From positions 62,001 through 126,000 of the forward strand of contig JAKSNF010000003.1 of NCBI GenBank assembly GCA_024400115.1: 64,000 nt of DNA, written 5' to 3'. Within the stretch, counting starts at the first letter, position 1. Each line of letters begins with the position of its first letter. The stretch is from Paludibacteraceae bacterium. GTDB taxonomy: Bacteria; Bacteroidota; Bacteroidia; Bacteroidales; Paludibacteraceae. Below the pieces are notes generated by a model that was not told the origin of the DNA, ran no database searches, and was given only the letters and a program-made list of their open reading frames with translations. This document shows positions 8,172-17,156 of the stretch, one piece after another. The translations under genes were made by a program, and so were the position numbers.

Positions 8172-9343
8172 ACAAGTTTATGTTGTAAATAATGCTTCTT
8201 AGCAAAGCTAAAGAAGAAGATAATACCCAAAGACCAAAAAGCTACACCAGACCAAAAGGCTATATAATAACCAAAATGCTCAGCAATAGAACCACCCACA
8301 AGCATTCCAACGCCCATGCCTAAGTCCCAAGAGGTAAGCAAAGTGGAATTAGCTGTCCCTCGTTGGCTGCTGGGTGCTAGATTAAGGAACATATTCTGGA
8401 AAGCAGGCCAAAGATGTCCGTTACCCAAGCCGATAACAAAAGGTGCTACATAATATGCCCACTCTTGATGCACACCGGCAAAAAGAGCAAAGCCGCAGAT
8501 AGAGATAAGCATACCTAAAGAGGCATTGCGCACCATCAGTCCCTTAGCCAAACTATGCCCACCTAACAAACGCGCCACTATTAATCCAATAGCAAAGAGA
8601 GCAAAGAAAATACCTGTACCCGTGGTGATACCCAAACGTTCACGGCCATAAATAGCCACATAAGTTGACAAGATACTATAGGCAAAAGCACACGAGAACA
8701 TGACAATAAACAATGCCCATGCCTTAAGTAACAAGAAACGGTCTAAGGAAATAGCTTTCTTATCTTGTACCATCTCGCGTGGCTTGAGTTTGAGCGTGGC
8801 ATCTACCGCCAAACCAATCAAGGCACAAACTAAAGCAATAACGAAAAGGACATTATAACTGTGGCACTGACTGAAAATAAGCAAGGCAATTGAAGGACTA
8901 ATGGCTGTAGCGATATTATTACTAAGTCCAAAGTACCCTATTCCCTCTGCTCGTCGCGAGGACGGGAGCACATCAATCGCCACGGTGGTAAGGCTCACAC
9001 CCGTTGCTCCAAAAGGTGCACCATGTAGCGTACGACAGATAGCAAACAATGCCAACGAGCCGGCAGCCATGTATAAACCAAAGAAAATAGCCGTCAAACC
9101 ATAGCAGATGAGTAAGAGCAGCTTGCGTGGCAAAGAGTCAACGAGATAACCGCTAAAAGGCCTGATAAACAAAGCAGCAGCGGCATAACCGGATAAGACC
9201 AGTCCGATAACCTCCTTATTGGCACCATAAGTATCCGTCAGGTACAACGGCAATAAAGGAGTCAAAAGCCAAAAGGCGAAGTTCATCAAGAAATTTGAAC
9301 TCCACACCTTCAAATATTCACTATTCCAAAGTTTCTCTTTCAT
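8168..9343 (-). CDS. MFS transporter
   Basis: 391 residues with about twelve hydrophobic segments, no signal peptide, and the major-facilitator signature between helices 2 and 3 (GYLVDSLPRKLLL, a GXXXDRXXRR/K-like loop) preceded by IRPFSGY. Inner-membrane exporter or permease; the substrate is not readable. Overlaps the upstream gene by 23 bases and the downstream LPP20-like gene by four, so it is embedded in the ddh-mnmA transcription unit. Closest general type by pattern is the small-molecule efflux group of about 390-400 residues. Confidence 0.85.
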   Translation of the reverse strand: MKEKLWNSEYLKVWSSNFLMNFAFWLLTPLLPLYLTDTYGANKEVIGLVLSGYAAAALFIRPFSGYLVDSLPRKLLLLICYGLTAIFFGLYMAAGSLALFAICRTLHGAPFGATGVSLTTVAIDVLPSSRRAEGIGYFGLSNNIATAISPSIALLIFSQCHSYNVLFVIALVCALIGLAVDATLKLKPREMVQDKKAISLDRFLLLKAWALFIVMFSCAFAYSILSTYVAIYGRERLGITTGTGIFFALFAIGLIVARLLGGHSLAKGLMVRNASLGMLISICGFALFAGVHQEWAYYVAPFVIGLGNGHLWPAFQNMFLNLAPSSQRGTANSTLLTSWDLGMGVGMLVGGSIAEHFGYYIAFWSGVAFWSLGIIFFFSFAKKHYLQHKLV

Positions 9344-9821
9344 TAAGTCTCGTTAAATAAATACGAACTGCATCACCGACCATCTCCACGCAAGGGCGCT
9401 TGTGGTAGTATTCTGTCGTTCTTTCAGAGGGTGTAGAGGAGTAGAGGTGTAGAGGTGTAGGGTTGGCTGCGCTTGTAAGACCCAAGAGGTCGGCACAGGT
9501 GATGGAACCATGTTCGGCTTTGAAGTCAGCAGCTAAACGTTGAACGAGTTCGTAATTGCGTTTCTTGCCCTCCGCATCACCGGGTGTGGAAGAACCGCTC
9601 TCCAGTCCTGCTAACAAAAACATTCCACACGCCGCTCCGCAAGTGAGGCGCATTCGACCTATACCTCCACCAAAAGAGGCGCTAAGACGCAAGGCTAAAG
9701 TCTTGTCCGTGATGCCATATAAATCGGCACACGCAGCAAAAACAGACTGTGAACAGTTAAAGCCTTGCTTGAACAGTTCTTGCGCCTTGGCGACGCGCGA
9801 TTCTATTTCATTTGTTGTCAT
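9321..9821 (-). CDS. C_GCAxxG_C_C family redox-type protein
   Basis: 166 residues with the cysteine pattern of this family: CSQSVFAAC (about 23-31), FGGGIGRMRLTCGAACG (about 50-66) and a late Cys in KRPCVEMV. The family is of unknown function, often predicted to bind a metal or redox group. The segment between LLGLTSAAN and TTEYYHKRPC (about residues 118-134) is encoded by an array of AGAGGTGT-type units and looks inserted. ATG at 9821 follows the ddh stop by one base. Confidence 0.85.
   Translation of the reverse strand: MTTNEIESRVAKAQELFKQGFNCSQSVFAACADLYGITDKTLALRLSASFGGGIGRMRLTCGAACGMFLLAGLESGSSTPGDAEGKKRNYELVQRLAADFKAEHGSITCADLLGLTSAANPTPLHLYSSTPSERTTEYYHKRPCVEMVGDAVRIYLTRLNERETLE
9428..9462. 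repeat. In-frame array (unit about GTAGAGGT) in the C_GCAxxG_C_C gene
   Basis: GGGTGTAGAGGAGTAGAGG then TGTAGAGGTGTAGGGT on the plus strand; encodes PTPLHLYSSTP on the minus strand. The unit resembles the CCTCTACTCCTCTAC array after the gene at 29462. Confidence 0.75.
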
Positions 9822-9822
9822 A

Positions 9823-10680
9823 TTAGACGAGTTTTTTTATATTTTCTTCTTCGCTGCCGGGTAACATTGTTACCGGAGGTATCTCAATCATGGTATAGCA
9901 GCCAAACTGTTTCTTATTTGCCAAACGATATGCTGCTCGAGCACAAGAGACCATCACCTGCCCTGTCAAAGCAGGATTATTGATAGTCATCTTAAACTCC
10001 ATTTGCTGATCTTTCGTCACGCCACTCACACCATCGCGCTCAATCAGAACACCATGCTGAACGGTATTCAAATCCTCTAACGATGCCACCTCTATCACTT
10101 GTGTATCGTCATTAACAAAGTACGGATCCGTCTTAATAGCTGTCTCTACATCGCTGAGAAGAGCACCTTTCTCGAGTATCACATATACTTCGCGCCGATG
10201 AATGCCCTTGCCAACTGGAATAGTCATAGACAAAGCATCTTTGACACCGGGTTTACTTTTGGCTACTACAGTATGCCCCATTGACCGACCGGGACCGAAA
10301 TTAGTATAGGTAACTCCCTCCGGAGCCATAGCTTGCAGCAGACAACGGATAACACTATCCGAACCGGGATCCCACCCCGCAGAGAGGACACTAACCGCTG
10401 CGGTGGCAGTGGCGTTTAGTTGCTGACGAACCTCCGGAATAGAGGAGTGAATATCAAAACTATCCACCGTCGATATACCTACCTTCAAAAAAGTAGGAGC
10501 CACACGAGGCACTTCACGCGAAGGCACACAAAGCAGAACCACATCTGGATGAAGAGCAATCACCTGTTCGACCTCATCATGATGGAAGATACCCGCTAAG
10601 TTCATATCGGGTGCTTGCCCTATGGCTTGCTCGGCATAACGACCGATATTTCCGTATCCAAAAACAGCTACATTTATCAT
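9823..10680 (-). CDS. ddh: meso-diaminopimelate dehydrogenase
   Basis: NADPH-dependent one-step route from tetrahydrodipicolinate to meso-DAP for lysine and peptidoglycan. 285 residues from MINVAVFGYGNIGRY: Rossmann GYGNIG at 8-13, VLLCVPSREV, and the substrate-domain motifs SAGWDPGSDS and GPGRSMGHTV of the DAPDH family. The start at 10680 is chosen because a longer in-frame start at 10740 would lie upstream of the promoter's -7 box (10717-10710). First gene of a six-gene unit ending with mnmA; leader about 24 bases. Confidence 0.93.
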   Translation of the reverse strand: MINVAVFGYGNIGRYAEQAIGQAPDMNLAGIFHHDEVEQVIALHPDVVLLCVPSREVPRVAPTFLKVGISTVDSFDIHSSIPEVRQQLNATATAAVSVLSAGWDPGSDSVIRCLLQAMAPEGVTYTNFGPGRSMGHTVVAKSKPGVKDALSMTIPVGKGIHRREVYVILEKGALLSDVETAIKTDPYFVNDDTQVIEVASLEDLNTVQHGVLIERDGVSGVTKDQQMEFKMTINNPALTGQVMVSCARAAYRLANKKQFGCYTMIEIPPVTMLPGSEEENIKKLV

Positions 10681-10709
10681 ATACAAACTATATTTTTCAA
10701 AAAACGCTG

Positions 10710-10741
10710 CAAATTTACAATTTTTTTTGCAGATACGCAAA
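10710..10741 (-). promoter_or_regulatory. Promoter of the ddh-mnmA unit
   Basis: TTTG at 10741-10738, 20 bases, TAAATTTG at 10717-10710 on the minus strand. It interlocks with the divergent promoter at 10726-10757. Confidence 0.85.
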
Positions 10742-10757
10742 TTTTTTTGTAACTTTG
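10726..10757 (+). promoter_or_regulatory. Promoter of the 2-hydroxyacid dehydrogenase-pepT-gcvT unit
   Basis: TTTG 10726-10729, 20 bases, TAACTTTG 10750-10757. Only nine bases separate the -7 box from the start codon, implying a nearly leaderless mRNA. Confidence 0.85.
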
Positions 10758-10766
10758 CACTCGAAA

Positions 10767-11687
10767 ATGAAGATTGCCTTCACAACTATATTACCTAACG
10801 AGGGTTTTGAGGCCTTATATGGGCACGAAATGCTACCCGCGGGTGACTTATCGCCCGAGACGGATGTGCTGGTTGCGACTTTCGATAAACCGGTCACTCG
10901 CGACATGATTGAGGCGATGCCCAATCTGAAACTGATAGCCAATTTTGGTGTCGGGTTCAACAATATCGACCTCGTTGTTTGCCAAGAACGCGGAATAAGA
11001 GTGACTAACACCCCTAATCCAGTGATTGAACCCACCGCCGAACTGGCTTTCAGTCTAATGCACGCCGTGGCGCGCCGAACAGCAGAACTGGATCGCAAAG
11101 TGAGATTAGGTACCGCCGAACCGTTTGGGGTAATGAATAACTTAGGGCGAGCACTATTCGGAAAGACTTTGGGTATCATCGGCATGGGCAGGATAGGTCA
11201 AGCTTTAGCCCGAAGAGCCGTTGCCTCTGGAATGCGGATTATTTATCATAATAGGCATCCGTTAGCTCAAGAGGTCGAGGATAAATATAGCGCCACATAC
11301 GTGGCTAAGGAGGATTTATTACGGATGGCGGATTTTGTATCCCTCAACCTACCCTATACGCCCGACACCAAGCATATAATTGGAGCCGAAGAATTGAAGT
11401 TAATGAAGCCTACGGCTTTCCTTATTAATACCGCGCGTGGCGCACACGTAGATGAGGCAGCGTTAGTGAAAGCCCTACAAACAGGCGAGATTGCCGGTGC
11501 AGCATTAGACGTTTATGAGTTTGAACCTAAGATAAGCGAAGAACTGAAGTTGTTAGACAATGTGGTACTTAGTCCGCATGTGGGAACAGGAACATGGGAC
11601 GACCGAATCATCATGTGCCACAATGTGTGTGACAATATCATCGCATTCGAAAAAGGTGAAATAGAGAAAATGAATATCGTTTTATAA
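10767..11687 (+). CDS. D-2-hydroxyacid dehydrogenase (glyoxylate/hydroxypyruvate reductase-like)
   Basis: NAD(P)H-dependent 2-hydroxyacid dehydrogenase, 306 residues. Catalytic domain opens [13 protein letters not shown]-binding GMGRIG at 139-144; catalytic Arg in [10 protein letters not shown] (about 220); [11 protein letters not shown] with the catalytic acid region; catalytic His in [11 protein letters not shown] (about 270). An upstream in-frame ATG at 10611 is rejected because it would begin before the promoter and run through the divergent promoter. First gene of a three-gene unit. Substrate among glyoxylate, hydroxypyruvate or 2-ketogluconate cannot be fixed. Confidence 0.9.
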   Translation: MKIAFTTILPNEGFEALYGHEMLPAGDLSPETDVLVATFDKPVTRDMIEAMPNLKLIANFGVGFNNIDLVVCQERGIRVTNTPNPVIEPTAELAFSLMHAVARRTAELDRKVRLGTAEPFGVMNNLGRALFGKTLGIIGMGRIGQALARRAVASGMRIIYHNRHPLAQEVEDKYSATYVAKEDLLRMADFVSLNLPYTPDTKHIIGAEELKLMKPTAFLINTARGAHVDEAALVKALQTGEIAGAALDVYEFEPKISEELKLLDNVVLSPHVGTGTWDDRIIMCHNVCDNIIAFEKGEIEKMNIVL

Positions 11688-11697
11688 AAATACTACC

Positions 11698-12909
11698 ATG
11701 AACATTACAGACAGATTCTTAAAGTACGTTAGTTTCTGCACCACCTCAGACGAAGAGACTAATTTAACCCCATCTACTCCCGGGCAAGTGGAGTTTGCTC
11801 AGTTCCTTAAAAAAGAACTTGAGACACTCGGATTACAGGAAGTGGAGTTGGACGAAAACGGCTATATCATGGCCACGTTACCTGCAAACACAGAGGGTAA
11901 GCCCGTTATCGGGTTCATTGCTCACATGGACACGGCTCCCGATGCCAGCGGCAAGAACATCCAACCTCGTATCGTTAAGAACTACGACGGACAAGACATC
12001 ATTCTCAACGAGAAAGAGAATATCGTTCTGGAAACCGCTAAATACCCTGAGATATTGCGCTACAAGGGACAAGATATCATCGTTACCAACGGTAAGACGC
12101 TTCTCGGTGCCGACGATAAAGCCGGTATCGCCGAGATAGTAAGCGCTTGCGAGTACCTGATTGCTCACCCCGAGATTAAGCATGGTAAGATTCGTATTGG
12201 TTTCACACCGGACGAAGAGATAGGACAAGGTGCCGACCATTTCAACGTAGAGAAATTCGGTTGCGATTGGGCTTACACCATGGACGGCGGAGCCATTGGT
12301 GAACTTGAGTTCGAGAACTTCAACGCAGCGGCTTGTAAGATCAAGATTCACGGTATCAACGTTCACCCGGGATATGGTTATCATAAAATGATAAACTCGA
12401 TGCGAATTGGTTACCAATTGGCCGTTATGCTCCCCCGTTGGGAAACACCGGAACACACACAAGAATACGAGGGGTTCTACCACCTTATCGGCATGAACGG
12501 AACGGTAGAAGAGACCGTGCTCAACTATATCATTCGTGATCACGATAGGGCTCGCTTTGAGTCACGCAAACGCGAAATGGAACACTTGGTAAGAAAAGTC
12601 AACCGCGAATATGGCGAAGGGACGGCAGAGATTGAACTGCGCGACCAATACTACAATATGCGCGAAAAAGTAGCACCGGTAATGCATATCATTGACCTCG
12701 TTAAAGCCAGCATGAAAGAGATTGGTATCGAACCCAAAGTACAGCCGATTCGTGGCGGTACAGACGGTGCGAGATTGAGTTTTGAAGGCCTCCCCTGCCC
12801 TAATATATTCGCCGGTGGAGAGAACTTCCACAGCCGCTTTGAATACTTGCCTATCCCCTCATTGGAGAAGGCTTCGGAACTAATCATTACCATTGTTAAG
12901 AACGCTTAA
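11698..12909 (+). CDS. pepT: Peptidase T (tripeptide aminopeptidase)
   Basis: Di-zinc M20 peptidase that removes the N-terminal residue of tripeptides. 403 residues, typical length. Metal and catalytic motifs: AHMDTAPD (first His and general Asp), GADDKAG (bridging Asp), PDEEIGQGA (catalytic Glu and metal Glu), TMDGG, the dimerisation-lid segment with HPGYGYHKM, and [11 protein letters not shown] with the last His. Follows the dehydrogenase by ten bases and precedes gcvT by eleven. Confidence 0.96.
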   Translation: MNITDRFLKYVSFCTTSDEETNLTPSTPGQVEFAQFLKKELETLGLQEVELDENGYIMATLPANTEGKPVIGFIAHMDTAPDASGKNIQPRIVKNYDGQDIILNEKENIVLETAKYPEILRYKGQDIIVTNGKTLLGADDKAGIAEIVSACEYLIAHPEIKHGKIRIGFTPDEEIGQGADHFNVEKFGCDWAYTMDGGAIGELEFENFNAAACKIKIHGINVHPGYGYHKMINSMRIGYQLAVMLPRWETPEHTQEYEGFYHLIGMNGTVEETVLNYIIRDHDRARFESRKREMEHLVRKVNREYGEGTAEIELRDQYYNMREKVAPVMHIIDLVKASMKEIGIEPKVQPIRGGTDGARLSFEGLPCPNIFAGGENFHSRFEYLPIPSLEKASELIITIVKNA

Positions 12910-12920
12910 ATTTATTATAT

Positions 12921-13997
12921 ATGGAAACACTAAAAACAACTCCTTTTACCGAGACTCATATTGCTCTCGGTGCTAAGATGGCAGAATTTGCCGGATTTAA
13001 TATGCCTATTTGCTACCCCACAGGAATCACGACCGAGCATAAGATTGTTCGTGAAGGCGTGGGTGTGTTTGATGTCAGCCACATGGGCGAGTTCTGGGTT
13101 AAGGGCGAGAAAGCACTGGATTTCTTGCAATACATCACCACAAACGATGTATCTAAACTCGATGCAGGTAAGGCACAATACACTTGCTTCCCCAATGGTA
13201 AGGGCGGCATTGTGGATGACCTTATTATCTACAAGTACTCAACCACTAAGTATCTGCTCGTTGTCAACGCCGGTAATATAGACAAAGACTGGGCATGGGT
13301 GAATAAGCAGAACACGTTCGGCGTTAGCCTCGAGAACGCATCTGCCAAATATGGTCAATTAGCTGTTCAGGGTCCTAAAGCGGCAGAGATGCTCCAGAAA
13401 CTGACGGACGCAGATCTGGCTGCTATTCCGTATTATAGTTTCCGCGAGTGGTCTTTTGCCGGTATTCAAGGCGTGATCTTGAGTAACACGGGGTATACCG
13501 GTGCAGGAGGATTCGAACTCTATTTCCCTGTAGAAGCCGCTAAACAAATCTGGGACGCCCTCTTTGAAGTAGGCAAGGAATATGGTTTAGCCCCCATTGG
13601 ATTAGGTGCTCGCGACTCCTTACGCTTAGAGAAGTGGTATTGCCTTTATGGTCATGACATTGACGACACGACCTCTCCCTTAGAGGCAGGATTAGGCTGG
13701 ATAACCAAACTGGATGCTAAAGACTTTATTGACAAAGAGTATCTAATCAAGCAGAAAGCCGAAGGTGTACAACGCAAACTGGTGCACATGATTTGCCAAG
13801 AACGTGCTATTCCGCGTAACGGATACGAGATCTGCGATGCAGAAGGCAACACTATTGGTAATGTTACCAGCGGTATTATGTGCCCTACAACGGGTCAAGG
13901 CATCGCCATGGGATACGTAAAAACGGCATTCGCCAAGAAGGAGAACACCGTTTATATCAAGATTCGCGAGAAACTCATTCCCACACAAATCGTTTAA
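12921..13997 (+). CDS. gcvT: Aminomethyltransferase (glycine cleavage T protein)
   Basis: Transfers the aminomethyl group from H-protein to tetrahydrofolate. 358 residues. Visible family landmarks: [19 protein letters not shown] (folate-binding region with the DVSHMGE motif), [30 protein letters not shown] segment and [19 protein letters not shown] near the C-terminus, ending with [12 protein letters not shown]. No gcvH or gcvP is in the window; lpd is the only other possible partner, on the opposite strand. Confidence 0.95.
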   Translation: METLKTTPFTETHIALGAKMAEFAGFNMPICYPTGITTEHKIVREGVGVFDVSHMGEFWVKGEKALDFLQYITTNDVSKLDAGKAQYTCFPNGKGGIVDDLIIYKYSTTKYLLVVNAGNIDKDWAWVNKQNTFGVSLENASAKYGQLAVQGPKAAEMLQKLTDADLAAIPYYSFREWSFAGIQGVILSNTGYTGAGGFELYFPVEAAKQIWDALFEVGKEYGLAPIGLGARDSLRLEKWYCLYGHDIDDTTSPLEAGLGWITKLDAKDFIDKEYLIKQKAEGVQRKLVHMICQERAIPRNGYEICDAEGNTIGNVTSGIMCPTTGQGIAMGYVKTAFAKKENTVYIKIREKLIPTQIV

Positions 13998-14022
13998 CTC
14001 TACATCGGGCAAGAACACTAAT

Positions 14023-14424
14023 CTAACGTTCTTCGAACGTACCGTCAGTGTAGAAAATAAGGATTTTATCCACTAACTTAACCGGAGTAGGTTGTATAGA
14101 GGACGGAGCAGGAGACTGCTCCGTTTTTTGTGTATCCGTTGCAGCCGTCATTTGAGGCGTATCTTCCGGACGCATATCAAAGAGCGATTGCTCTACAATA
14201 GCTCCATTTTGACGATACATTGGTCCTACACCTAATATCAACCAGTCTGACGATAGGGCACGGAAACGATTAAGGACGCGCTGAAGCACATCTAAACTGG
14301 GATTATTACGCCCCGAAAGGATATTCGATATCGTTCCGGCTTGAATACCGACTTCTTGTGCAAACTGCTTGGCTGTCATCTTCTCCGATTCGATGACCTG
14401 TTCTAATCGTTGACGCTCATTCAT
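14023..14424 (-). CDS. XRE-family helix-turn-helix regulator
   Basis: 133 residues. Residues about 5-60 form an XRE/Cro-type DNA-binding domain: MTAKQFAQEVGIQAGTISNI with recognition helix, SGRNNPSLDVLQRVL and the SSDWLILG motif common to Bacteroidota members. The rest is a flexible Pro/Thr/Gln linker ending in a short conserved-looking tail KILIFYTDGTFEER. Convergent with gcvT; own promoter 14480-14511. Targets not known. Confidence 0.88.
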   Translation of the reverse strand: MNERQRLEQVIESEKMTAKQFAQEVGIQAGTISNILSGRNNPSLDVLQRVLNRFRALSSDWLILGVGPMYRQNGAIVEQSLFDMRPEDTPQMTAATDTQKTEQSPAPSSIQPTPVKLVDKILIFYTDGTFEER

Positions 14425-14426
14425 GC

Positions 14427-14462
14427 TATTTACTATTTGACAATTTACTATTTACGATTTTC
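14427..14462. repeat. Array of ATTTACTATTTGACA-like units upstream of the XRE gene
   Basis: CTATTTACTATTTGACAA then TTTACTATTTACGATTTTC: four imperfect units in the leader of the regulator. The same unit type lies in the pheS leader (59953-59988). Confidence 0.6.
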
Positions 14463-14479
14463 TATATCAAATTCGGGTG

Positions 14480-14511
14480 CAAAGATACGAAAACTTTTTC
14501 ACATATGCAAA
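14480..14511 (-). promoter_or_regulatory. Promoter of the XRE regulator
   Basis: TTTG 14511-14508, 20 bases, TATCTTTG 14487-14480 on the minus strand. Confidence 0.85.
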
Positions 14512-14957
14512 TATTTTCAAAAGAAAATTTATTTTCATTTGTTATGACAAGTATTCGGACGTACAATCAGAGCAAGATCCGCAAACAGCCAACAGACACA
14601 ATATCTTCTCTTAGATATAACTCAATTATAAAGATTTAGTAAACCACATAAGTATCTCATTTTAAGTACTTTATATTATATAATATATAATACACGTAGC
14701 ATTTGCGACGTAATCTGTTAATACGTTGCTATATTCCATATTTAACACTTTAAGTATTTTTGTTATCTACTGATATATAGTTAGTTATAATATAATATAT
14801 AGACAAACGTTTCCTTTGTGTTGGGTACATATAGGGGAATAGGGGTACTTACTCCTGTTTATCTGGCCGGGGGTGTTCTCTATGTTCACAGAAGAAAAAT
14901 CAGTCGTCTTAATGATAAAGATTGCTGAATATAGGTGGTGTAACGATTGTGAAATTC
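14512..14957. other. AT-rich gene-free stretch
   Basis: About 450 bases with no convincing reading frame. The part 14630-14800 is strikingly AT-rich, with alternating TATATTATATAATATATA blocks at about 14672-14690 and 14786-14801, and an imperfect pair TTTAAGTACTTT / TTTAAGTATTTT about 100 bases apart. A G-rich patch (AGGGGAATAGGGGTA) lies at about 14833-14847. No DnaA boxes recognised. Confidence 0.6.
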
Positions 14958-14990
14958 ACAAAAAACTGCGAACTTTTCAGTTCACAGTTC
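14958..14990 (-). terminator. Rho-independent terminator of the cdsA-acyltransferase unit
   Basis: Minus strand: GAACTGTGAAC, loop TGAAAA, GTTCGCAGTTT (11 pairs including two G-U), then a T-rich run. It is 40 bases beyond the stop of the acyltransferase. Confidence 0.8.
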
Positions 14991-15030
14991 TATGGTTTCT
15001 TCCCTACTCTTTGAGATATGAAGAAAAGTT

Positions 15031-15894
15031 TTATTGGGGTCGTTTATGTTTCCAGCGATTGTGAGACCACAACCATAGATGAGGTTGGGCGAAAATGTTC
15101 TCTTCAAGGAGAATTGCATATTTCTGTACAATTCCCCACTCGCTTTCAAATATTGGATTCTCAGCGATTGGACGAATATCGACATCGTAGTACCCTCTTT
15201 TGGGCGAAGTAATGTAAAAATAGAAGACCGGATAGTCAAATTTACGAGCTAAAGTATCACTTCCGCTAAGGAAAGCCGTATCTTGGTGCAAGAACGTTGT
15301 CCAGAAATGCGAATTAACCGGAGATGGCTTCTGATCGCTTAACATGCCATAGGTTGTAGGCACTTTCTGAGCACGTTGTTTGATCATCGCCCGCAGAATC
15401 TGCTTCATTTCTGCCATTGCCGTACCCCGTTGCTCACGGATATCAAGCATTAAGGCATCCATCGTTTTATTCTTAAGTTGGCGATATACGCATATCTCAC
15501 GTACCGAAGGGTCAGAATAACGTTTAGCAATATCCGAAACCCATTCCCAATTGCCCATATGTCCTAACATTACAATTGCGCCACCCTTCTCCAAAGCGGC
15601 TTTCTCTAACGCTTCGATATTATGATAAACCACGCGCTCACGCATCTCTTCATCGGAGATAGTATAGCCATAAATAATCTCTACAATAGTATCAGCAAGA
15701 TGGTGGTAAAAAGCTTTAGATAAGGCTTTTATCTCTGCTTGAGACTTATCAGGAAAAGCATTGGTTAGGTTCTTTGTAACCACATCCCGACGATACCGAA
15801 GCAAATAATATGCCAACGGGAAGATTAGTCCATCCGCAAAAGCGTAATGAACCGGCAGTGGTAAGCGGGATAATATCTTGATAAAGCTACGCAT
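15031..15894 (-). CDS. Lipid A biosynthesis lauroyl/myristoyl acyltransferase family protein
   Basis: 287 residues, LpxL/HtrB-type membrane acyltransferase that adds a secondary acyl chain to lipid A. The HX4(D/E) catalytic motif is seen as GHMGNWEW (His about 111). N-terminal hydrophobic segment around residues 15-32 (HYAFADGLIFPLAYYLL) anchors it at the inner membrane. Other family traits: KNLTNAFPDKS and SDQKPSP followed by WTTFLHQDTAFL. Follows cdsA by 22 bases and shares its promoter. Confidence 0.9.
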   Translation of the reverse strand: MRSFIKILSRLPLPVHYAFADGLIFPLAYYLLRYRRDVVTKNLTNAFPDKSQAEIKALSKAFYHHLADTIVEIIYGYTISDEEMRERVVYHNIEALEKAALEKGGAIVMLGHMGNWEWVSDIAKRYSDPSVREICVYRQLKNKTMDALMLDIREQRGTAMAEMKQILRAMIKQRAQKVPTTYGMLSDQKPSPVNSHFWTTFLHQDTAFLSGSDTLARKFDYPVFYFYITSPKRGYYDVDIRPIAENPIFESEWGIVQKYAILLEENIFAQPHLWLWSHNRWKHKRPQ

Positions 15895-15916
15895 TATTAT
15901 GGTTAGAGGTTAGTGG

Positions 15917-16735
15917 TTAAAGGATTATTAATAGCCAATATATTACCGGCGTGGCTAATAAAAGGCTATCAAAGCGGTCTAAGGCACCTCCATGACCAGG
16001 TAGAAAATTGCCGGAATCCTTTACTCCAATTGAGCGTTTGAGCGCACTCTCCGCTAAGTCTCCAAAAGTTCCGGCTACTGCTATGGCAAAGCACATAACA
16101 AGGGCTTTCCATAAACATGGCATCCAACCGACCTTATAAAACACATAACCGGCAAGGAGAGCAAAAATAAAACCACCAAAGAGCCCTTCCCAACTCTTAT
16201 TTGGCGAGATACGAGGAGTCATCTTATGATTGCCCTTCGGCAGTTTAGCCGTGGAACAGCCAACGATATAGGCTCCTGTATCGTTAATCCAAATAGTAAT
16301 AAAGAGGGCTAATAAGAGATATTTGCTATTATCTAATATCCCGTTCATCAAGGTGAACGGCGATGCCACCATTATTTGGCTTATCAGTATATGTGCCCAA
16401 GCAGAAGGCGTAGCCTCTATCCCTTGCTTTATAGGTAGCAAGAGAGCTATCATCAGCAATAATGAATAGCCGGCAGCCATATAACCAATACCTCTCATGG
16501 GTAACGATTGATAGAAATGGAGCACCCATACACTCGCAAAAAGGATTCCGCCAAGAACCATACTCAAGATGGAAACCATCTTGGAAGAGGTTACCAAGTG
16601 GTGATATTCATAAATAGAATAGATGGTAACAAACAAAAACAAGACCCCAAAGAAAATCGGGTCAACAAGGATGGAAGCCACCACTAAACCAACGTAAAGT
16701 GCCCCAAAAAGGGTTCTTTTGATTAAATTATTCAT
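15917..16735 (-). CDS. cdsA: Phosphatidate cytidylyltransferase
   Basis: Makes CDP-diacylglycerol from phosphatidate and CTP. 272 residues, about eight membrane segments. The signature is complete: ISPNKSWEGLFGGF followed by GDLAESALKRSIGVKDSG and LPGHGGALDRFDS, holding the metal-binding aspartates. Start MNNLIKRTLFGALYVGL at 16735; promoter 16756-16787 leaves about 17 bases of leader. Groups with the downstream acyltransferase as an envelope lipid unit. Confidence 0.95.
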   Translation of the reverse strand: MNNLIKRTLFGALYVGLVVASILVDPIFFGVLFLFVTIYSIYEYHHLVTSSKMVSILSMVLGGILFASVWVLHFYQSLPMRGIGYMAAGYSLLLMIALLLPIKQGIEATPSAWAHILISQIMVASPFTLMNGILDNSKYLLLALFITIWINDTGAYIVGCSTAKLPKGNHKMTPRISPNKSWEGLFGGFIFALLAGYVFYKVGWMPCLWKALVMCFAIAVAGTFGDLAESALKRSIGVKDSGNFLPGHGGALDRFDSLLLATPVIYWLLIIL

Positions 16736-16751
16736 TTTCTTAACGAATTTG

Positions 16752-16783
16752 TTTGCAAAATTACAAAAAAAATCTTATCTTTG
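16752..16783 (+). promoter_or_regulatory. Promoter of the acidic protein-glycosyltransferase unit
   Basis: TTTG 16752-16755, 20 bases, TATCTTTG 16776-16783; forms one arm of a symmetric bidirectional promoter with 16756-16787. Confidence 0.85.
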
Positions 16784-16787
16784 CAAA
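16756..16787 (-). promoter_or_regulatory. Promoter of cdsA
   Basis: Minus strand TTTG 16787-16784, 20 bases, TAATTTTG 16763-16756. Its elements abut those of the plus promoter, so that each TTTG is the mirror of the neighbouring box. Confidence 0.85.
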
Positions 16788-16802
16788 TAATTTTTCAAAA
16801 TT

Positions 16803-17156
16803 ATGCAAAATTCTACGATTGAAATGAGTTTGCTCGACCCTGAAGAGCGCAAAATGGTGGAATCGGTTTGGAAAATCATTCCGGAACAAGACCGTCTTGC
16901 CATAAGTGAAGACGATGTTCTTTTTGTTCTTGATGTCATGGATGAATACCTACTCTCCGTGGGGTTGGCGCATGAAGATGAGGCATCCGGCGAGATTATC
17001 TACGAAGATGGCGAAGTGGACGAAACGGAACAATTGGACTTTGTTCTTCAAGCTGCCCAAGAAGATCATCGCCACCTTACCGGTTCCCAAGTACAAATCA
17101 TTCAAGATGCAGAGATGCAATATGGCATTGAGCAAGGCTGGTACGAAGAAGAATGA
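16803..17156 (+). CDS. Conserved acidic hypothetical protein
   Basis: 117 residues, strongly acidic (many Asp/Glu), no signal peptide or membrane segment. It opens MQNSTIEMSLLDPEERKMVE and continues with a predicted helical body (ISEDDVLFVLDVMDEYLLSVG) and ends DAEMQYGIEQGWYEEE. I recognise it only as a Bacteroidales-type hypothetical; no function is claimed. It overlaps the glycosyltransferase gene by four bases (ATGA) and has its own promoter with about 14 bases of leader. Confidence 0.75.
   Translation: MQNSTIEMSLLDPEERKMVESVWKIIPEQDRLAISEDDVLFVLDVMDEYLLSVGLAHEDEASGEIIYEDGEVDETEQLDFVLQAAQEDHRHLTGSQVQIIQDAEMQYGIEQGWYEEE

Noticed and set aside
14630..14810. Possible replication origin in the AT-rich block
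   Set aside because: No cluster of DnaA boxes was recognised and no origin-linked genes are near.
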